The notes under the pieces are model-generated. The model was given only the letters and a program-made list of their open reading frames with translations. It did not search any database and was not told where the DNA came from. From contig CM064502.1 in the NCBI GenBank assembly GCA_032716605.1, positions 38,006,895 through 38,070,894 on the forward strand: a stretch of DNA of 64,000 nucleotides, written 5' to 3'. This stretch comes from Paralithodes platypus. Its lineage: Eukaryota; Arthropoda; Malacostraca; Decapoda; Lithodidae. A program made the position numbers and the translations under genes. Positions 1 through 10,280 of the stretch are shown here, in pieces. Each line of letters starts with the position of its first letter. The first letter of the stretch is position 1.

Positions 1-947
1 CCTAAGAACATCTCTCACTACAACCTATATCTCCTACACTACATCTATATTATAGCTACCTAAGAACATCTCTCACTACAACCTATAGCCCCTACACTAC
101 ATCTATATTATAGCTACCGGTACCTAAGAACATCTCTCACTACAACCTATATCCCCTACACTACATCTATATTATAGCTACCTAAGAACATCTCTCACTA
201 CAACCTATATCCCCTACACTACATCTATATTATAGCTACCGGTACCTAAGAACATCTCTCACTACAACCTATATCCCCTACACTACATCTATATTAGCTA
301 CGGTACCTAAGAACATCTCTCACTACAACCTATATCCCCTACACTATATCAATCTTATAGCTACGGTACCTAAGAACATCTCTCACTACAACCTATATCC
401 CCTACACTACATCTATATTATAGCTACCGGTACCTAAGAACATCTCTCACTACAACCTATATCTCCTACACTACATCTATATTATAGCTACCGGTACCTA
501 AGAACATCTCTCACTACAACCTATATCCTACACTACATCTATATTATAGCTACCGGTACCTAAGAACATCTCTCACTACAACCTATATCCCCTACACTAC
601 ATCTATATTATAGCTACCTAAGAACATCTCTCACTACAACCTATATCCCCTACACTACATCTATTATAGCTACCGGTACCTAAGAACATCTCTCACTACA
701 ACCTATATCTCCTACACTACATCTATATTATAGCTACCGGTACCTAAGAACATCTCTCACTACAACCTATATCCCCTACACTACATCTATATTATAGCTA
801 CCGGTACCTAAGAACATCTCTCACTACAACCTATATCCCCTACACTACATCTATATTATAGCTACCTAAGAACATCTCTCACTACAACCTATATCCCCTA
901 CACTACATCTATATTATAGCTACCGGTACCTAAGGACATCTCTCACT
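1..947. repeat. 58/64-bp satellite array
   Basis: About fifteen head-to-tail units begin CCTAAGAACATCTCTCACTA and continue through a pyrimidine-rich middle to TATAGCTA. Two length classes alternate irregularly: 58 bp, and 64 bp with an extra CCGGTA at the end. Units differ by only a few substitutions or short deletions, so the array looks homogenised. The last unit carries the variant TAAGGACATC and stops in mid-unit where LINE A begins. No coding potential is seen. Confidence 0.95.
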
Positions 948-1295
948 ATGTACGTACAGCGAACCCGGTCGGAAGATTTGCTTTTAAAGTACCAGCAGCT
1001 GATCAAGTCGTTTAAGGAGAAGTCATCAAGGATCATCGTCTCAGGAATCGTCCCCCGGCTCGGTGTAGAGAGCCGATTTTACAACATAGCCACCAGCACA
1101 AATCGTTGTCTAGCAAACCTCTGCACGAAGGAGAACGTGGGATTCGTCGACACCTGGGACAATTTCTACTACGATGACTATTTGTTTTCGGACGATGGAG
1201 TTCATCTGAACCAGGTGGGAGCAGCGCGTTTTGGGCGTCTTCTCAACGATGCGGTGAAGGATTTTCGGAGAAGAAATCGACTCAGCACAGGATAA
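948..1295 (+). CDS. LINE A ORF1 remnant: C-terminal SGNH esterase-like domain
   Basis: The 115-residue reading frame looks like the last part of a GDSL/SGNH-hydrolase (esterase) domain of the kind found in CR1-clade ORF1 proteins. The most diagnostic part is SDDGVHLNQVG near residues 81-91, where D and H fit the block V DxxH catalytic pair. The domain start, with the nucleophile serine, is missing because the element is truncated. The ATG at 948 is probably not native: its A belongs to the satellite flank and its TG to the element. The product is therefore a fragment without expected esterase activity. ORF2 follows 77 bp downstream. The family call is by eye. Confidence 0.7.
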   Translation: MYVQRTRSEDLLLKYQQLIKSFKEKSSRIIVSGIVPRLGVESRFYNIATSTNRCLANLCTKENVGFVDTWDNFYYDDYLFSDDGVHLNQVGAARFGRLLNDAVKDFRRRNRLSTG

Positions 1296-1444
1296 CCAGG
1301 AAGGAGGACCGAAGACAGCGAGGACGGCAATCTACAAAGGAATTAAATACTAATCCGTTAAGAACCGCGAATTTGGATAAAGCTCCACCAACACGACCCA
1401 AATTCAAAACCGTCAGGGATAACGACCGAGGACCGAGGACAGCT

Positions 1445-4324
1445 ATGAATGTAAATGTAGATCCGACCAGAACCAAAAATTCGATGAAAGAACGATCTGC
1501 GAGTTCTAAAACCGCAACTTTAAAGGTTTTCTATGCAAACGCTCGTAGCATACGCAATAAATTTTCAGATTTAGAGGAACTAGTGTTTACAGAAAATTAT
1601 GATGTGATTGGCATAACAGAATCTTGGCTCAATACACAAGATAGAGACTTTTTAGCAGAGTATTCACTTCCCGGTTATGTAATGTTTGAGAACAGCCGAA
1701 TAAATAAAAATGGAGGTGGCGTTTTATTTTATATCAAAGAAAGTCTTAACCCGACCCTCATGTCAAAACCTCAAATTGTGAACGTCGACACATCTTTTGT
1801 GCTAATAAAGAATAATAAAGGTACAAAAATAATACTTGCGTTAATATACAGACCTCCAGCTCAATCAGTGCAAACTGACCGAGAAATTTACGAACAAATT
1901 GCAGATGTAAGTAACTCACAAGATACCGTAATTTTTGGCGACTTTAATTTACCTGTGACCCAGTGGGGCGATACTCTTACTTCACACTCCGGACATGACT
2001 TGTATACGAACTTGCAAGAGAGTTCGCTTTATCAATTTGTTCGAATGCCGACCCGTGGTAATAACGTTCTTGACATTGTACTTGCAACAAAAGAAGAATT
2101 GATAGAGAATTTGAATGTTGGTGATGAATTCAGTAACAGCGACCATCGTACGATAACTTTCACTTTAAAGTTTACTAGTAACGAACCAAATAGTAGCATC
2201 GAAAAAGTCCCTAATTTCAAGAAAGCAAACTTCCATAAACTTAGAGTTATGTTTAAAGAAACTGACTGGAGCTTTTTAATTAACAATAACGACATAAATA
2301 CATCTTGGAAGTTATTCGAAACCACTTACCTAAAAGCAGTGCAAGACTGCATACCATCGAAAATACGGCGTCCAGGCCATAATAATAAGCCCAAATGGTG
2401 GAATAAAGATATTTCAAACTGCCTGCTTGCTAAAAAATTTGCTAATGATAGATTAAAATCCTCACAAAATGACGAAGAACGGGTGAAATTTGTAGAGCTA
2501 CGACGCAAAGCCAAAAAGTTAATTAAGCAAAGTAAAAAGACCTTAGAGTTACATATTGCGAATCAAAGTAAAACAAACCCGAAAGAATTCTATAGTTATA
2601 TCAGAAAGAAAAAAGTAGTTACTTCAACTGTTGGACCGTTAGTCGATGAAAAAGGAGAATACACCAAAGACGAAGTACAAATGAGTAATGCCCTCAATAC
2701 CTTCTTTGCATCATTTTTTACAACAGAAGACCTCAGTGATATCCCTACACCATCGCCGATTCAGATTGATAATTCAGATGTTCTAAGCAATATCACCGTT
2801 ACAGAGAGAGAAGTATTGAATTGTTTAGATAAACTCAAGGTAAATAAAACGCCGGGACCTGATACAATCTCGCCTAGAGTTCTAAAGGAAGCTAAGAATG
2901 AGCTCTCCAAACCACTGACATTACTATTCAATAAATCCTTGCAGTCTGGAACTATGCCTGATCAGTGGAAGCTAGCCAACGTAACACCGATATTCAAAAA
3001 AGGCAGCAAATCCCTACCCAGTAACTATCGTCCAATTAGCTTAACCTCAGTTGTATGTAAAATGCTAGAAACGGTCATACGAGACAGACTCGTAAATCAC
3101 TTAGAGGAAAATAACATACTTAAAGATACTCAACACGGCTTTCGTAAAAAACGTTCCTGTTTAACAAACCTCTTAGACTTCTTCCACGATATCCTCAACC
3201 TCTACGATGAGAGTAAAGCTGTAGATATTATATACCTTGATTTTCAAAAGGCCTTTGACAAAGTTCCCCACAAACGTTTACTGCTAAAACTAAAAGCGCA
3301 TGGAATACAAGACGGTGTGTTGAAATGGATAGAAAATTGGCTCAGCAACAGAAAGCAAAGGGTAGTCATAAACGGTAAGGCATCTAAATGGACCAATGTA
3401 AGTAGCGGGGTACCCCAGGGATCGGTACTAGGACCAATTCTCTTTCTAATTTACATCAACGACATAGATGAGGGTCTCACCTGCACAATCTCAAAATTTG
3501 CTGACGATACAAAAATTGCAAATAGCGTACTCTCAAAAGAACAAGTTGACGATATGCAACACAATCTAGATAAATTGTCATGTTGGGCCCAAATTTGGCA
3601 AATGAGTTTCAATGCGGATAAATGTAAAGTACTACATGTCGGATACCTAAATGAGAAAGCAAACTATTCGATGAATGGCACTCAGCTTAAGAATGTAAAC
3701 AGAGAAACTGATCTGGGAGTAACAATATCGAGTAACCTAAAACCGAGTCAACAATGTTCAGAAGTTGTTAAGAAGGCAAACAAAATAATTGGCTTTATAG
3801 GCAGGTCATTTGAGCATAAATCCAAAGAAGTTATCCTAACCCTTTACAATTCCTTAGTCCGCCCTCTTCTGGAATACTGCGTTCAATCCTGGTGCCCTAA
3901 TTACCAAAAAGATATAAACAAGCTAGAACGAGTTCAACGTAGAGTTACCAAAATGATACCTAGCCTAAAGAACAAACCATACGAAGAGCGTCTTAGAGAA
4001 TTAAATCTATTTCCTTTAACCCAGCGCAGATTAAGAGGCGACTTAATTCAAGTGTTCAAAATCATCAAAGGCATCGACAATATGAACTGTAGTAAGTACT
4101 TCACTATCGACCAATCTAATTACACGCGGGGAAACGGTTGCAAAATTATTGGTAAATCTTTTAACTCGCACGAATCTAAGAATTTCTTCTTCAATCGAGT
4201 TGTCAACTTGTGGAATGGGCTTCCCCGAGACGTTATAGACTGCAGCACCGTTGATTCATTTAAATTCCGCCTAGACAAATATCTCGCATCAAACCCGCGA
4301 CTGACTGCGTTTGTAAATGAATAA
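1445..4324 (+). CDS. LINE A ORF2: APE endonuclease plus reverse transcriptase
   Basis: This is an uninterrupted 959-residue protein from the first in-frame ATG. The frame is open upstream to at least 1373, but only through a TTG. An N-terminal APE-type endonuclease shows NARSIRNKF near residue 32, catalytic ITESWL (E59), YRPP near 140, GDFN (D166) and SDH (D233, H234). The reverse transcriptase has PGPDTI, NYRPISL, QHGFRKKRSC, the block YLDFQKAFD near residue 600, GVPQGSVLGP near 660 and catalytic FADD (aspartates 687-688). The C-terminus keeps the LERVQRRVTKMI and LWNGLPRDVID blocks typical of CR1/L2 elements. It would nick the target and copy its own RNA in the nucleus. All visible catalytic residues are present, so ORF2 may be functional although the element lacks most of ORF1. 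Confidence 0.93.
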   Translation: MNVNVDPTRTKNSMKERSASSKTATLKVFYANARSIRNKFSDLEELVFTENYDVIGITESWLNTQDRDFLAEYSLPGYVMFENSRINKNGGGVLFYIKESLNPTLMSKPQIVNVDTSFVLIKNNKGTKIILALIYRPPAQSVQTDREIYEQIADVSNSQDTVIFGDFNLPVTQWGDTLTSHSGHDLYTNLQESSLYQFVRMPTRGNNVLDIVLATKEELIENLNVGDEFSNSDHRTITFTLKFTSNEPNSSIEKVPNFKKANFHKLRVMFKETDWSFLINNNDINTSWKLFETTYLKAVQDCIPSKIRRPGHNNKPKWWNKDISNCLLAKKFANDRLKSSQNDEERVKFVELRRKAKKLIKQSKKTLELHIANQSKTNPKEFYSYIRKKKVVTSTVGPLVDEKGEYTKDEVQMSNALNTFFASFFTTEDLSDIPTPSPIQIDNSDVLSNITVTEREVLNCLDKLKVNKTPGPDTISPRVLKEAKNELSKPLTLLFNKSLQSGTMPDQWKLANVTPIFKKGSKSLPSNYRPISLTSVVCKMLETVIRDRLVNHLEENNILKDTQHGFRKKRSCLTNLLDFFHDILNLYDESKAVDIIYLDFQKAFDKVPHKRLLLKLKAHGIQDGVLKWIENWLSNRKQRVVINGKASKWTNVSSGVPQGSVLGPILFLIYINDIDEGLTCTISKFADDTKIANSVLSKEQVDDMQHNLDKLSCWAQIWQMSFNADKCKVLHVGYLNEKANYSMNGTQLKNVNRETDLGVTISSNLKPSQQCSEVVKKANKIIGFIGRSFEHKSKEVILTLYNSLVRPLLEYCVQSWCPNYQKDINKLERVQRRVTKMIPSLKNKPYEERLRELNLFPLTQRRLRGDLIQVFKIIKGIDNMNCSKYFTIDQSNYTRGNGCKIIGKSFNSHESKNFFFNRVVNLWNGLPRDVIDCSTVDSFKFRLDKYLASNPRLTAFVNE

Positions 4325-4540
4325 CTTTATCCTCCCCTCAGTTACTAACCCATATGTCCCCTACTAACTTCCTAGTCCTGCCACGTTAGTGGCAGGGCAG
4401 TAGTTCCCTTTCCAATGTTCCCTTACCCACTCTAAACCACTGTTTGGACACTTGATCCTCAGTGTTTTGGAGGACAAGCAACCTAGAAGGGTCACTAGAC
4501 CTGTTGTTGCTTGATTTCCTTTGTACTCCTTTGTACTTTG

Positions 4541-4635
4541 TACTACAACCTATATCTCCTACACTACATCTATATTATAGCTACCGGTACCTAAGGACAT
4601 CTCTCACTACAACCTATATCCCCTACACTACATCT
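4541..4635. repeat. Satellite remnant 3' of LINE A
   Basis: About one and a half units of the 1-947 satellite continue from the point where the array was interrupted (ACTACAACC onward) and end at ACATCT. The complete unit carries the same TAAGGACATC variant as the last unit before LINE A. The two blocks were therefore contiguous before the insertion. Confidence 0.92.
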
Positions 4636-5035
4636 GATGCCAAACTAATGGGACGAACGTCTAAAAATCTGAAAACGAATAGGGTTAAATATAAGGGAGA
4701 AGCGGGGTTTGGGGGGGGGGGGGAAGAGAATAGGTTAGGTTTGGTGTAGTTAGGGGAAGGTAAGGTTAGGGTATAACACTTACCTAATCTAGATTAGTTA
4801 GGTTAAGTTTGGTGGGTTAGGTTAGGTTGAGTTAGGTAGGGACAACGTCAGTAACTTATGTTAGTGTTTGGGTTGGTTTAGTAGAGTATGGTATCCTGGA
4901 ATATGGATCCTACGACTTGTGTATGAATTAAAATACATTTGCCAAGTAGGATTTCCCTTCTCCTTAATATATGTAGGAAAAGGTTAAGTATCCTGTATCA
5001 CGCCGTGGTAGAGTTGGTTAAAGTATGGACAATCG
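4636..5035. other. Non-coding stretch with TTAGG-like motifs
   Basis: No gene is seen. 4636-4670 matches, on the minus strand, the dispersed repeat found at 23460-23500 (ACGTTCGTCCCATTAGTTTG when reversed). 4715-4735 holds a G-run and a purine-rich patch. 4722-4832 contains many TTAGG pentamers, some tandem (GGTTAGGTTAGG), mixed with diverged forms. The rest, to about 5035, is unrecognised. Confidence 0.5.
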
Positions 5036-5214
5036 TCCTGACTACTTACTTTGTTACTTTGTAGATGTTTAGGTGAAATCACCACGGTCGATCTGGGGAT
5101 CCGCCGCTTCCACACATCCTCTAGATCTTGAGGTACTGGATTTGATCAATGATCAAGTTTGACCCAGCTCCTCTGTTGGTCGGGCCATGTGGTATAGGAG
5201 GCCCATCAAGTATG

Positions 5215-5600
5215 TGCTCCAGGATTCCATCTAGCCTCCGCTTGAACGCTTCATGTCTCTACCTGGTCTAGGGAGACAGTTGAAGAGCCTGGGTCCAGTG
5301 TTACTAAAGCTTTCTTCCTGGATGGTCTTGAGCCTTTGAGAGACACAGTTTAGTGACCTTCTTGTGCAGGTTCTGCCAAACCTTGGGTGACTTTGGCTCT
5401 TGATGCCTTCCCCTTCTCATGGCGATGGGTTTGGTACTGTGCCCTCAAGGATCTTCCAGGTGTAGATCACAATGTAGCACTCCCGTCGTCATTGTAGGGA
5501 ATACAACTTTAGGTGCTTCAGTCTCTCCCAGTAGTTCAAGGAGTCTCTGAATATTTTTATAGTGAACACCCTTTGTACTTGTTCTAACTCCTGTATCTCT
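5215..5600 (-). pseudogene. LINE B ORF2, C-terminal block
   Basis: The minus strand continues the LINE protein beyond the MITE: EIQELEQVQRVFTIKIF, NYWERLKHLKLYSLQ, then, after a shift, YIVIYTWKILEG, and further down RLFNCLPR. These are the usual CR1/L2 blocks after the reverse transcriptase. Several stops and frame changes are present. Sequence to about 5036 is taken as 3' UTR and tail. Confidence 0.7.
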
Positions 5601-6093
5601 TTAACCCTTCCTACCCGGGCTGTTTTACCCAATGACGGTCGCCCCTACCCGGGCGAAATGGCTGAAAAACGTCTAGGCCTAGGCTACCGTATTTATGTTT
5701 ATTTTCACTGCTAGAACTTTCCCACTCATCTATAATCGTAGTGCGGTTTTCAATCTGTATTTTGGCGTTGAGTAGAGCTCTGTAAGTCAACTGGTTCAGT
5801 TGTGATGACGATTTCAGTGGAGCCAATATTGCAGAGATGTTGCCAATATGGGGGCTTTTCAGACACTAATTTCGTCTGACGTCAGAACAATAACATTGAA
5901 GAGTCTTCTCCTTCTTGTTTTCGGAGGTGCGGTGACGCAACGCTTGGGTTTGTTGACATACGTCGTACGCACGGCGTTCAGACCAAGCTTAATTAGGCTA
6001 TTAAGCTGCTGCCTTAGGTAAGGCATACCGGGTAGCGGGCGGCCCTTCTTTCGAGCTGTCCTTACCTAAGGCAGACCGGGTAGGCAGGGTTAA
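5601..6093. mobile_element. TTAA MITE, family 2
   Basis: A 493-bp insert with TTAA at both ends. The left end is TTAACCCTTCCTACCCGGGC. The right end, reversed, is TTAACCCTGCCTACCCGGTC, giving inverted termini of about 18 bp with two mismatches. The interior is unlike family 1 and has no transposase. Near the right end there is a repeated motif (CTTAGGTAAGGC and CTTACCTAAGGC). Insertion split the LINE B frame; removing it joins VQLWSP-type codons directly to an EIQELEQVQR block. Confidence 0.85.
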
Positions 6094-7221
6094 CTTTGTA
6101 GGGAGACCACAGCTGACATGCGTACTCCATTTTAGAGACTACAAGTGATTTCCAAAGGGGTAGAAGGTGTTCTGGGTTTCTGGTCAGAAAGGTTCGAAGA
6201 ATCCACCCAGTCATCTGTCGAGCTGACCTGGCTGCTTGATGGATGTGCTCACTGAAGGTGCAGTCGTTGTTCATCCTTACTCCCAGGTCTCTGAGCGATT
6301 CTTTGTATTCAATCTGGTCGTCGCCCACTATATATTCATATTCTTTAAGGTGCTCATTTGTGCCATATCTTAAGAGTTAAAATTTTCTGCTGTTGAATTT
6401 CATGTTATTTTCTTCTGCCCAGCTATAAATTTTCTCCAGGTCCTTCTGTAGGTTTTCTGCATCATCCTTGGTGTTTATGGAATGGCTTATTCTGGTGTCG
6501 TCAGCAAAGGATGTTACTCGGCAGGATTCCACTTGTTGATTTATATCTCCTATTATTATGAGGAATAGAAGTGGGCCGAGCACTGATCCCTGTGGGACTC
6601 TGCTGATAACTTCTGAGCCTTCAGAGCGAGCGCCATCAACTACTACGGTCTGTCTCCGCCCTGTTAGGAACTGGTGTATCCAAATTCCAAGTTTCCCACA
6701 AATGCCCATCTTTTTCAGTTTATGTAGGAGCACCCCATGATCGACTTTGTCAAAGGCCTTGGCAAAATCGAGATACACCACATCCACATTTCTGCCATTC
6801 TTTACACCATCCAAGATATTTGCATAGTGGTCGAGCAGTTGTGACAGACAGGACCTCCCTCTCCGAAAACCATGTTGTCCGGAGTTGAATTGCTCTGTGA
6901 TGTCCATGTGCTCGACAATACGCTTCCTGATGACTCTCTCAAATAACTTGATAATATGCGAAGTAAGAACAACAGGTCTGTAGTTTGATGGTAACCCTCG
7001 TGATCCGCCTTTGAATATTGGGGTGACCATTCCTTCCTTTAGCTGTGCTGGGATAGCTCCTGAGGGATCTTCTCCATATCATATACAGTAGATAGGTGTT
7101 GCCAGGGAGTCCTTGCATTTCTTCAATAGGATTGCGGGAATGTTGTCCGGTCCCCCTGATGAATTTAGTGAAATATTGTCTATGGCCTCTGTGATATCCT
7201 CCTTTGAGAAAGTGAAGTCGT
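6094..7221 (-). pseudogene. LINE B ORF2, reverse transcriptase core
   Basis: The minus strand encodes the core domain. 7030-6377 gives 217 residues with FKGGSRGLPSNYRPVVLTS, GQHGFRRGRSCLSQLLDH, YLDFAKAFDKVDHGVL, RVPQGSVLGPLLFLIIIGDI and the catalytic FADD within VTSFADDTRISHS. A frame break near 6375 leads to 6328-6094 with YKESLRDLGVRMNNDCTFS and the thumb-like segment ending at CQLWSPYKV, where the second MITE interrupts. The polymerase motifs are well preserved, but frameshifts and two insertions prevent a full protein. Confidence 0.85.
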
Positions 7222-7709
7222 TTAACCCTTCTTTAGCGGCCTAGGCGGTTTATTTATATGTACCGCCCAGCGGGGTGTTTTTAGCCAAAATAGGGCTGTT
7301 TACGTGATCATTTTCATGCCTAAATAAGACCCAGAACGTAAAACAAGTATCTATCCCTGAAAGGGCATAAACAGAGCTTTCGAATGACACCATAACGATC
7401 CTTTTATGATGGCTAGTTTTCTTGCAATAACCGTGCAACGCGAGTGCAAAAAGCATGTAATTAGCCACTTTCCCGATACAATTCCGTATATAGCGAGTGA
7501 GAGAGGGAGGAGGGAGCTGAGATTCGTGTCAGTAGGTTCGCCGCGGTGGTCTGGAGCAGTCATACGCTCGCTAGTCTCCTGCCACCACTTGTCTCTCTCT
7601 CTCGGCAACATTACGTGCTGAAATTGCCACTCGACCTATGTCGAGCGCCGCCATATAGTCCAGCTCTATTAAATACGACTTATGTGGTGAGCCGCTTTTT
7701 AAGGGTTAA
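7222..7709. mobile_element. TTAA MITE, family 1 copy A (piggyBac-type)
   Basis: A 488-bp insert including one TTAA at each end. Termini are TTAACCCTT...TAGCGGC on the left and GCCGC...AAGGGTTAA on the right, an imperfect inverted repeat of about 19 bp. TTAA target duplication with CCCT-type ends is the hallmark of piggyBac elements. It encodes no transposase, so it would depend on one supplied elsewhere. It disrupts LINE B between the nuclease linker and the reverse transcriptase. Close copies are at 60330-60815 (about 95% by eye) and 21115-21599 (more diverged). Confidence 0.85.
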
Positions 7710-9060
7710 GGCAACCTCATTTTCTGCATTTATGAAGAATTGTACAGGGGATACTATTTTCTTTTCTGCTACCGGAACACTATACACACTGTCATATTGT
7801 TTTTCGAGTAATTTTGCAATGTTCACTGGATTCTCGATTACACTACCACTCTTGTCCTCCAGAGGTCCGACCTTTGTCCGGGTTTTGAGTTTTTTCTTGG
7901 CATATTTGTAGAAATATTTAGGGTTTTGCTTAATTGCAGACACTGCCATAGATTCTTCATATTCCCTCTCTTTTTGGTATGAGAGTTTCAGTTTATTTTC
8001 TAATTCTTCAATTTCCTTCTCGGTGTTCTGCCGTACACTATCACTGGTATTTAATTTTGAGGCAAGTTTCTTTGTTAGTTTGTTTCTTTCCTCATCATAA
8101 TTTTGCGGTCTCGGGGAATTTTGTTTTTCCGCACATATTCCTTTTTCAGTGGGATATGTTTCTTCACAAGTTCTTCACAAATCCCCATAAATAACTGTAG
8201 CATTTCCTCTAAGGACTCACTATCACTAAGTAAATCCCAATTTATTTTTGTTAGTTCTGCATGTAGAGCCCCCCAGTTAGCCACTTTTTTTAAGAAGTTA
8301 ATTTGTCTAAGACCCTCCTCTGTGTATTTAAAAAACAAATCTGATTGGGAGCTTTTTTTGTGTTTATTTAAGTTCACTTCCACAATATCATGGTCTGAAA
8401 TTATAGTTTTTATCACCTGGTAGTTATGCAGCATGTCCTTGTTATTCAGAAAAATAAGATCCAGTATGTTATTTTTCCTTGTAGGTTTTTCTATGATTTG
8501 CTCCAGGAACTGATTCTCCGTTAATTTCAAAAGCTCTTGTGCTTGGTTTTGTTCGCAAACTGTTCCACCAATTATTTTTCTAGAAGGCCACTCAATTACT
8601 GGGAAAATGAAGTCACCCAGCAGAAGTAGTTTTTTGGATTGTTCAGTACCAGTACCTAAGTTTTCGGAAAGTTTGGCCAGTATGTTTAAGAAATTTGTTG
8701 TTTCTGATTTTGATGGTCGGTAAACTAGTGCGATAATGAGTTTTTCTGCATTTATTTCAATTTTTAGCAACTCGTTGGTACCATCTGAATAGGAGAAAAC
8801 TTATTTAACACTTGACGATACGTCATCTCGTACATATAGTGCAACACCACCATGTGTTCTGTCTTTTCTGTCTGTGCGGAACAGGGTGTAGTTTTCAATT
8901 TTCGCTTCCTCATCTAGGATTTCCTTATTCAAGTGTGATTATGTGAATCCCAAAAACAAACAGTCTTTTTCTTTTGCCAGTTCTGCAATGTACGGCACTT
9001 TACTTTGTTTTTTCATGGGATACATTCCCTGTACGTTACACATTAGAAAGTTTTCTGACT
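7710..9060 (-). pseudogene. LINE B ORF2, endonuclease part
   Basis: The minus strand reads a degenerate APE-like endonuclease. The upstream part (about 9050-8800) contains AELAKEKDCLFLGFT followed by a stop, and HGGVALYVRDD followed by another stop. 8770-8075 gives ALVYRPSKSE, LLLLGDFIFPVIEWPS (GDFN has become GDFI) and IISDHDIVEVNL, the histidine-containing end of the nuclease. 7949-7710 continues with QNPKYFYKYAKKKLKTR and the linker to the reverse transcriptase, stopping at the MITE boundary after NAENEVAL. At least two stops and a frame break near 8075-7949 make it inactive. Confidence 0.75.
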
Positions 9061-9128
9061 GTCAGTGGTTCAAGACCCGCTGAGAGTGTAAAAACATTTA
9101 GTAGCTCCCCTTGTATATATATATATAT

Positions 9129-10280
9129 TGTTACGAGGGCAGGTTTAGGGGAAAACAGATGCTCAAATAGCCTAGCCCACAGCATCCTCACCCGGCAACA
9201 GACACGCTCTTAATATCTGACTCAAACACCATGACACGCAGGTTCTCTAGGAAAAATTGTTATCTTCCTCTTGGCTCTATTAAAGCAGCAACAAGGAGAC
9301 ACAAAATTATCGATTGTCCCCGAGTCTGGTAGATAATGCGTATAATATTTAAGAGTCCTTCTCTTCTAGACTGCACCTAACTGAGGAAATATAACGCTGC
9401 CAGACTCCCAGACACTTCATAGTATGCCCAATCGCTTAGGAATTAGGAATAATATAAAGCCGAAACATGGGGGAGAGTCTGGAGCACTAATCTAAGACAT
9501 GGAACACAAGAGTTGACATACCAGTAGGTTGGGGATATGTTACCTTTGAGCATACCTCCAAACCACTGTGAATGTCAACTTCAATAACGAAGGAGAAATA
9601 TACATATAATATCAATAGGCAATACAGTTAACCAATGGGAAAGAATGCACGGAAGAACAGGGTGAAGCTTATATCTTAAAATTGCCAAAGAAGTGAATGC
9701 AGTAATTTATAGTAAACTAAAGATGTTGAAATAAAACAATATGGTCAATATGACTCCATCCCATGCTATGCTCCAATCAAATAAAGAACCAAAAATAAAT
9801 ATGTGGTATGCAAGGGAAACAAAAGGAGCACGCTCGACAGACACCCACAAGCGATGTTTACACAACGAAAAGCAGGAATAGAGTGAGCTCCCGCTGCCAC
9901 GAGATATCCCAGGGCCACAAGAGGGAGGGAAGGAGAGCGCCAGGCACCGCCAGACTATGCAATTAACTAGGCAGCCTGTGCTCTCATTAACAATACAAAA
10001 GTAATCAGGTAAAACATAAGACAACTTTGTGTGAACTTCTGATAACGAAAAAATCGCACAACGGCTAAATTAACTAACTTATTTATATGACTGCCCTGAC
10101 GGCAACACTAGACTACAGGGCGCCACCCAAGGGCTCGCTCGTGGGAACGAAGACAGAGGCTAGCCTCGCTACCAGGCCCCTCACACGGCAACATGACGTC
10201 ACTGCCTGGACACAAGGCTATGTAAATTATTATAACACACATACAACTGAACTGAGGTTATATAAGTTCAGGGGAATGTG

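Larger units (their letters stand above)
948..4540 (+). mobile_element. CR1-like LINE A, 5'-truncated, ORF2 intact
   Basis: A non-LTR retrotransposon holding the end of ORF1, a 77-bp spacer, a complete ORF2 and a 3' UTR. The left junction falls inside a satellite unit after CTCTCACTA. The right junction returns to satellite at about 4541, leaving ACTA on both sides (945-948 and 4542-4545) as a possible target duplication. The tail near 4520-4540 repeats TTTGTACT, as expected for CR1-type elements that end in short repeats rather than poly(A). A second, truncated copy lies at 29458-30303 on the minus strand. Confidence 0.88.
5036..9110 (-). mobile_element. LINE B, CR1/L2-like, decayed and split by two MITEs
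   Basis: Reading right to left, this region gives an endonuclease (about 9060-7710), a reverse transcriptase (7221-6094) and a C-terminal block (5600-5215), then a 3' end near 5036 with short AACAAAGTA repeats. The parts are in the correct order and are separated only by TTAA-bounded insertions at 7222-7709 and 5601-6093. Removing each insert and one TTAA makes the LINE frame continuous again. Stop codons in the endonuclease and around the C-terminus show that the copy was already decaying. Confidence 0.82.

Noticed and set aside
1..947. CRISPR-like regular repeats
   Set aside because: Units are contiguous with no unique spacers; a satellite in a eukaryotic genome.
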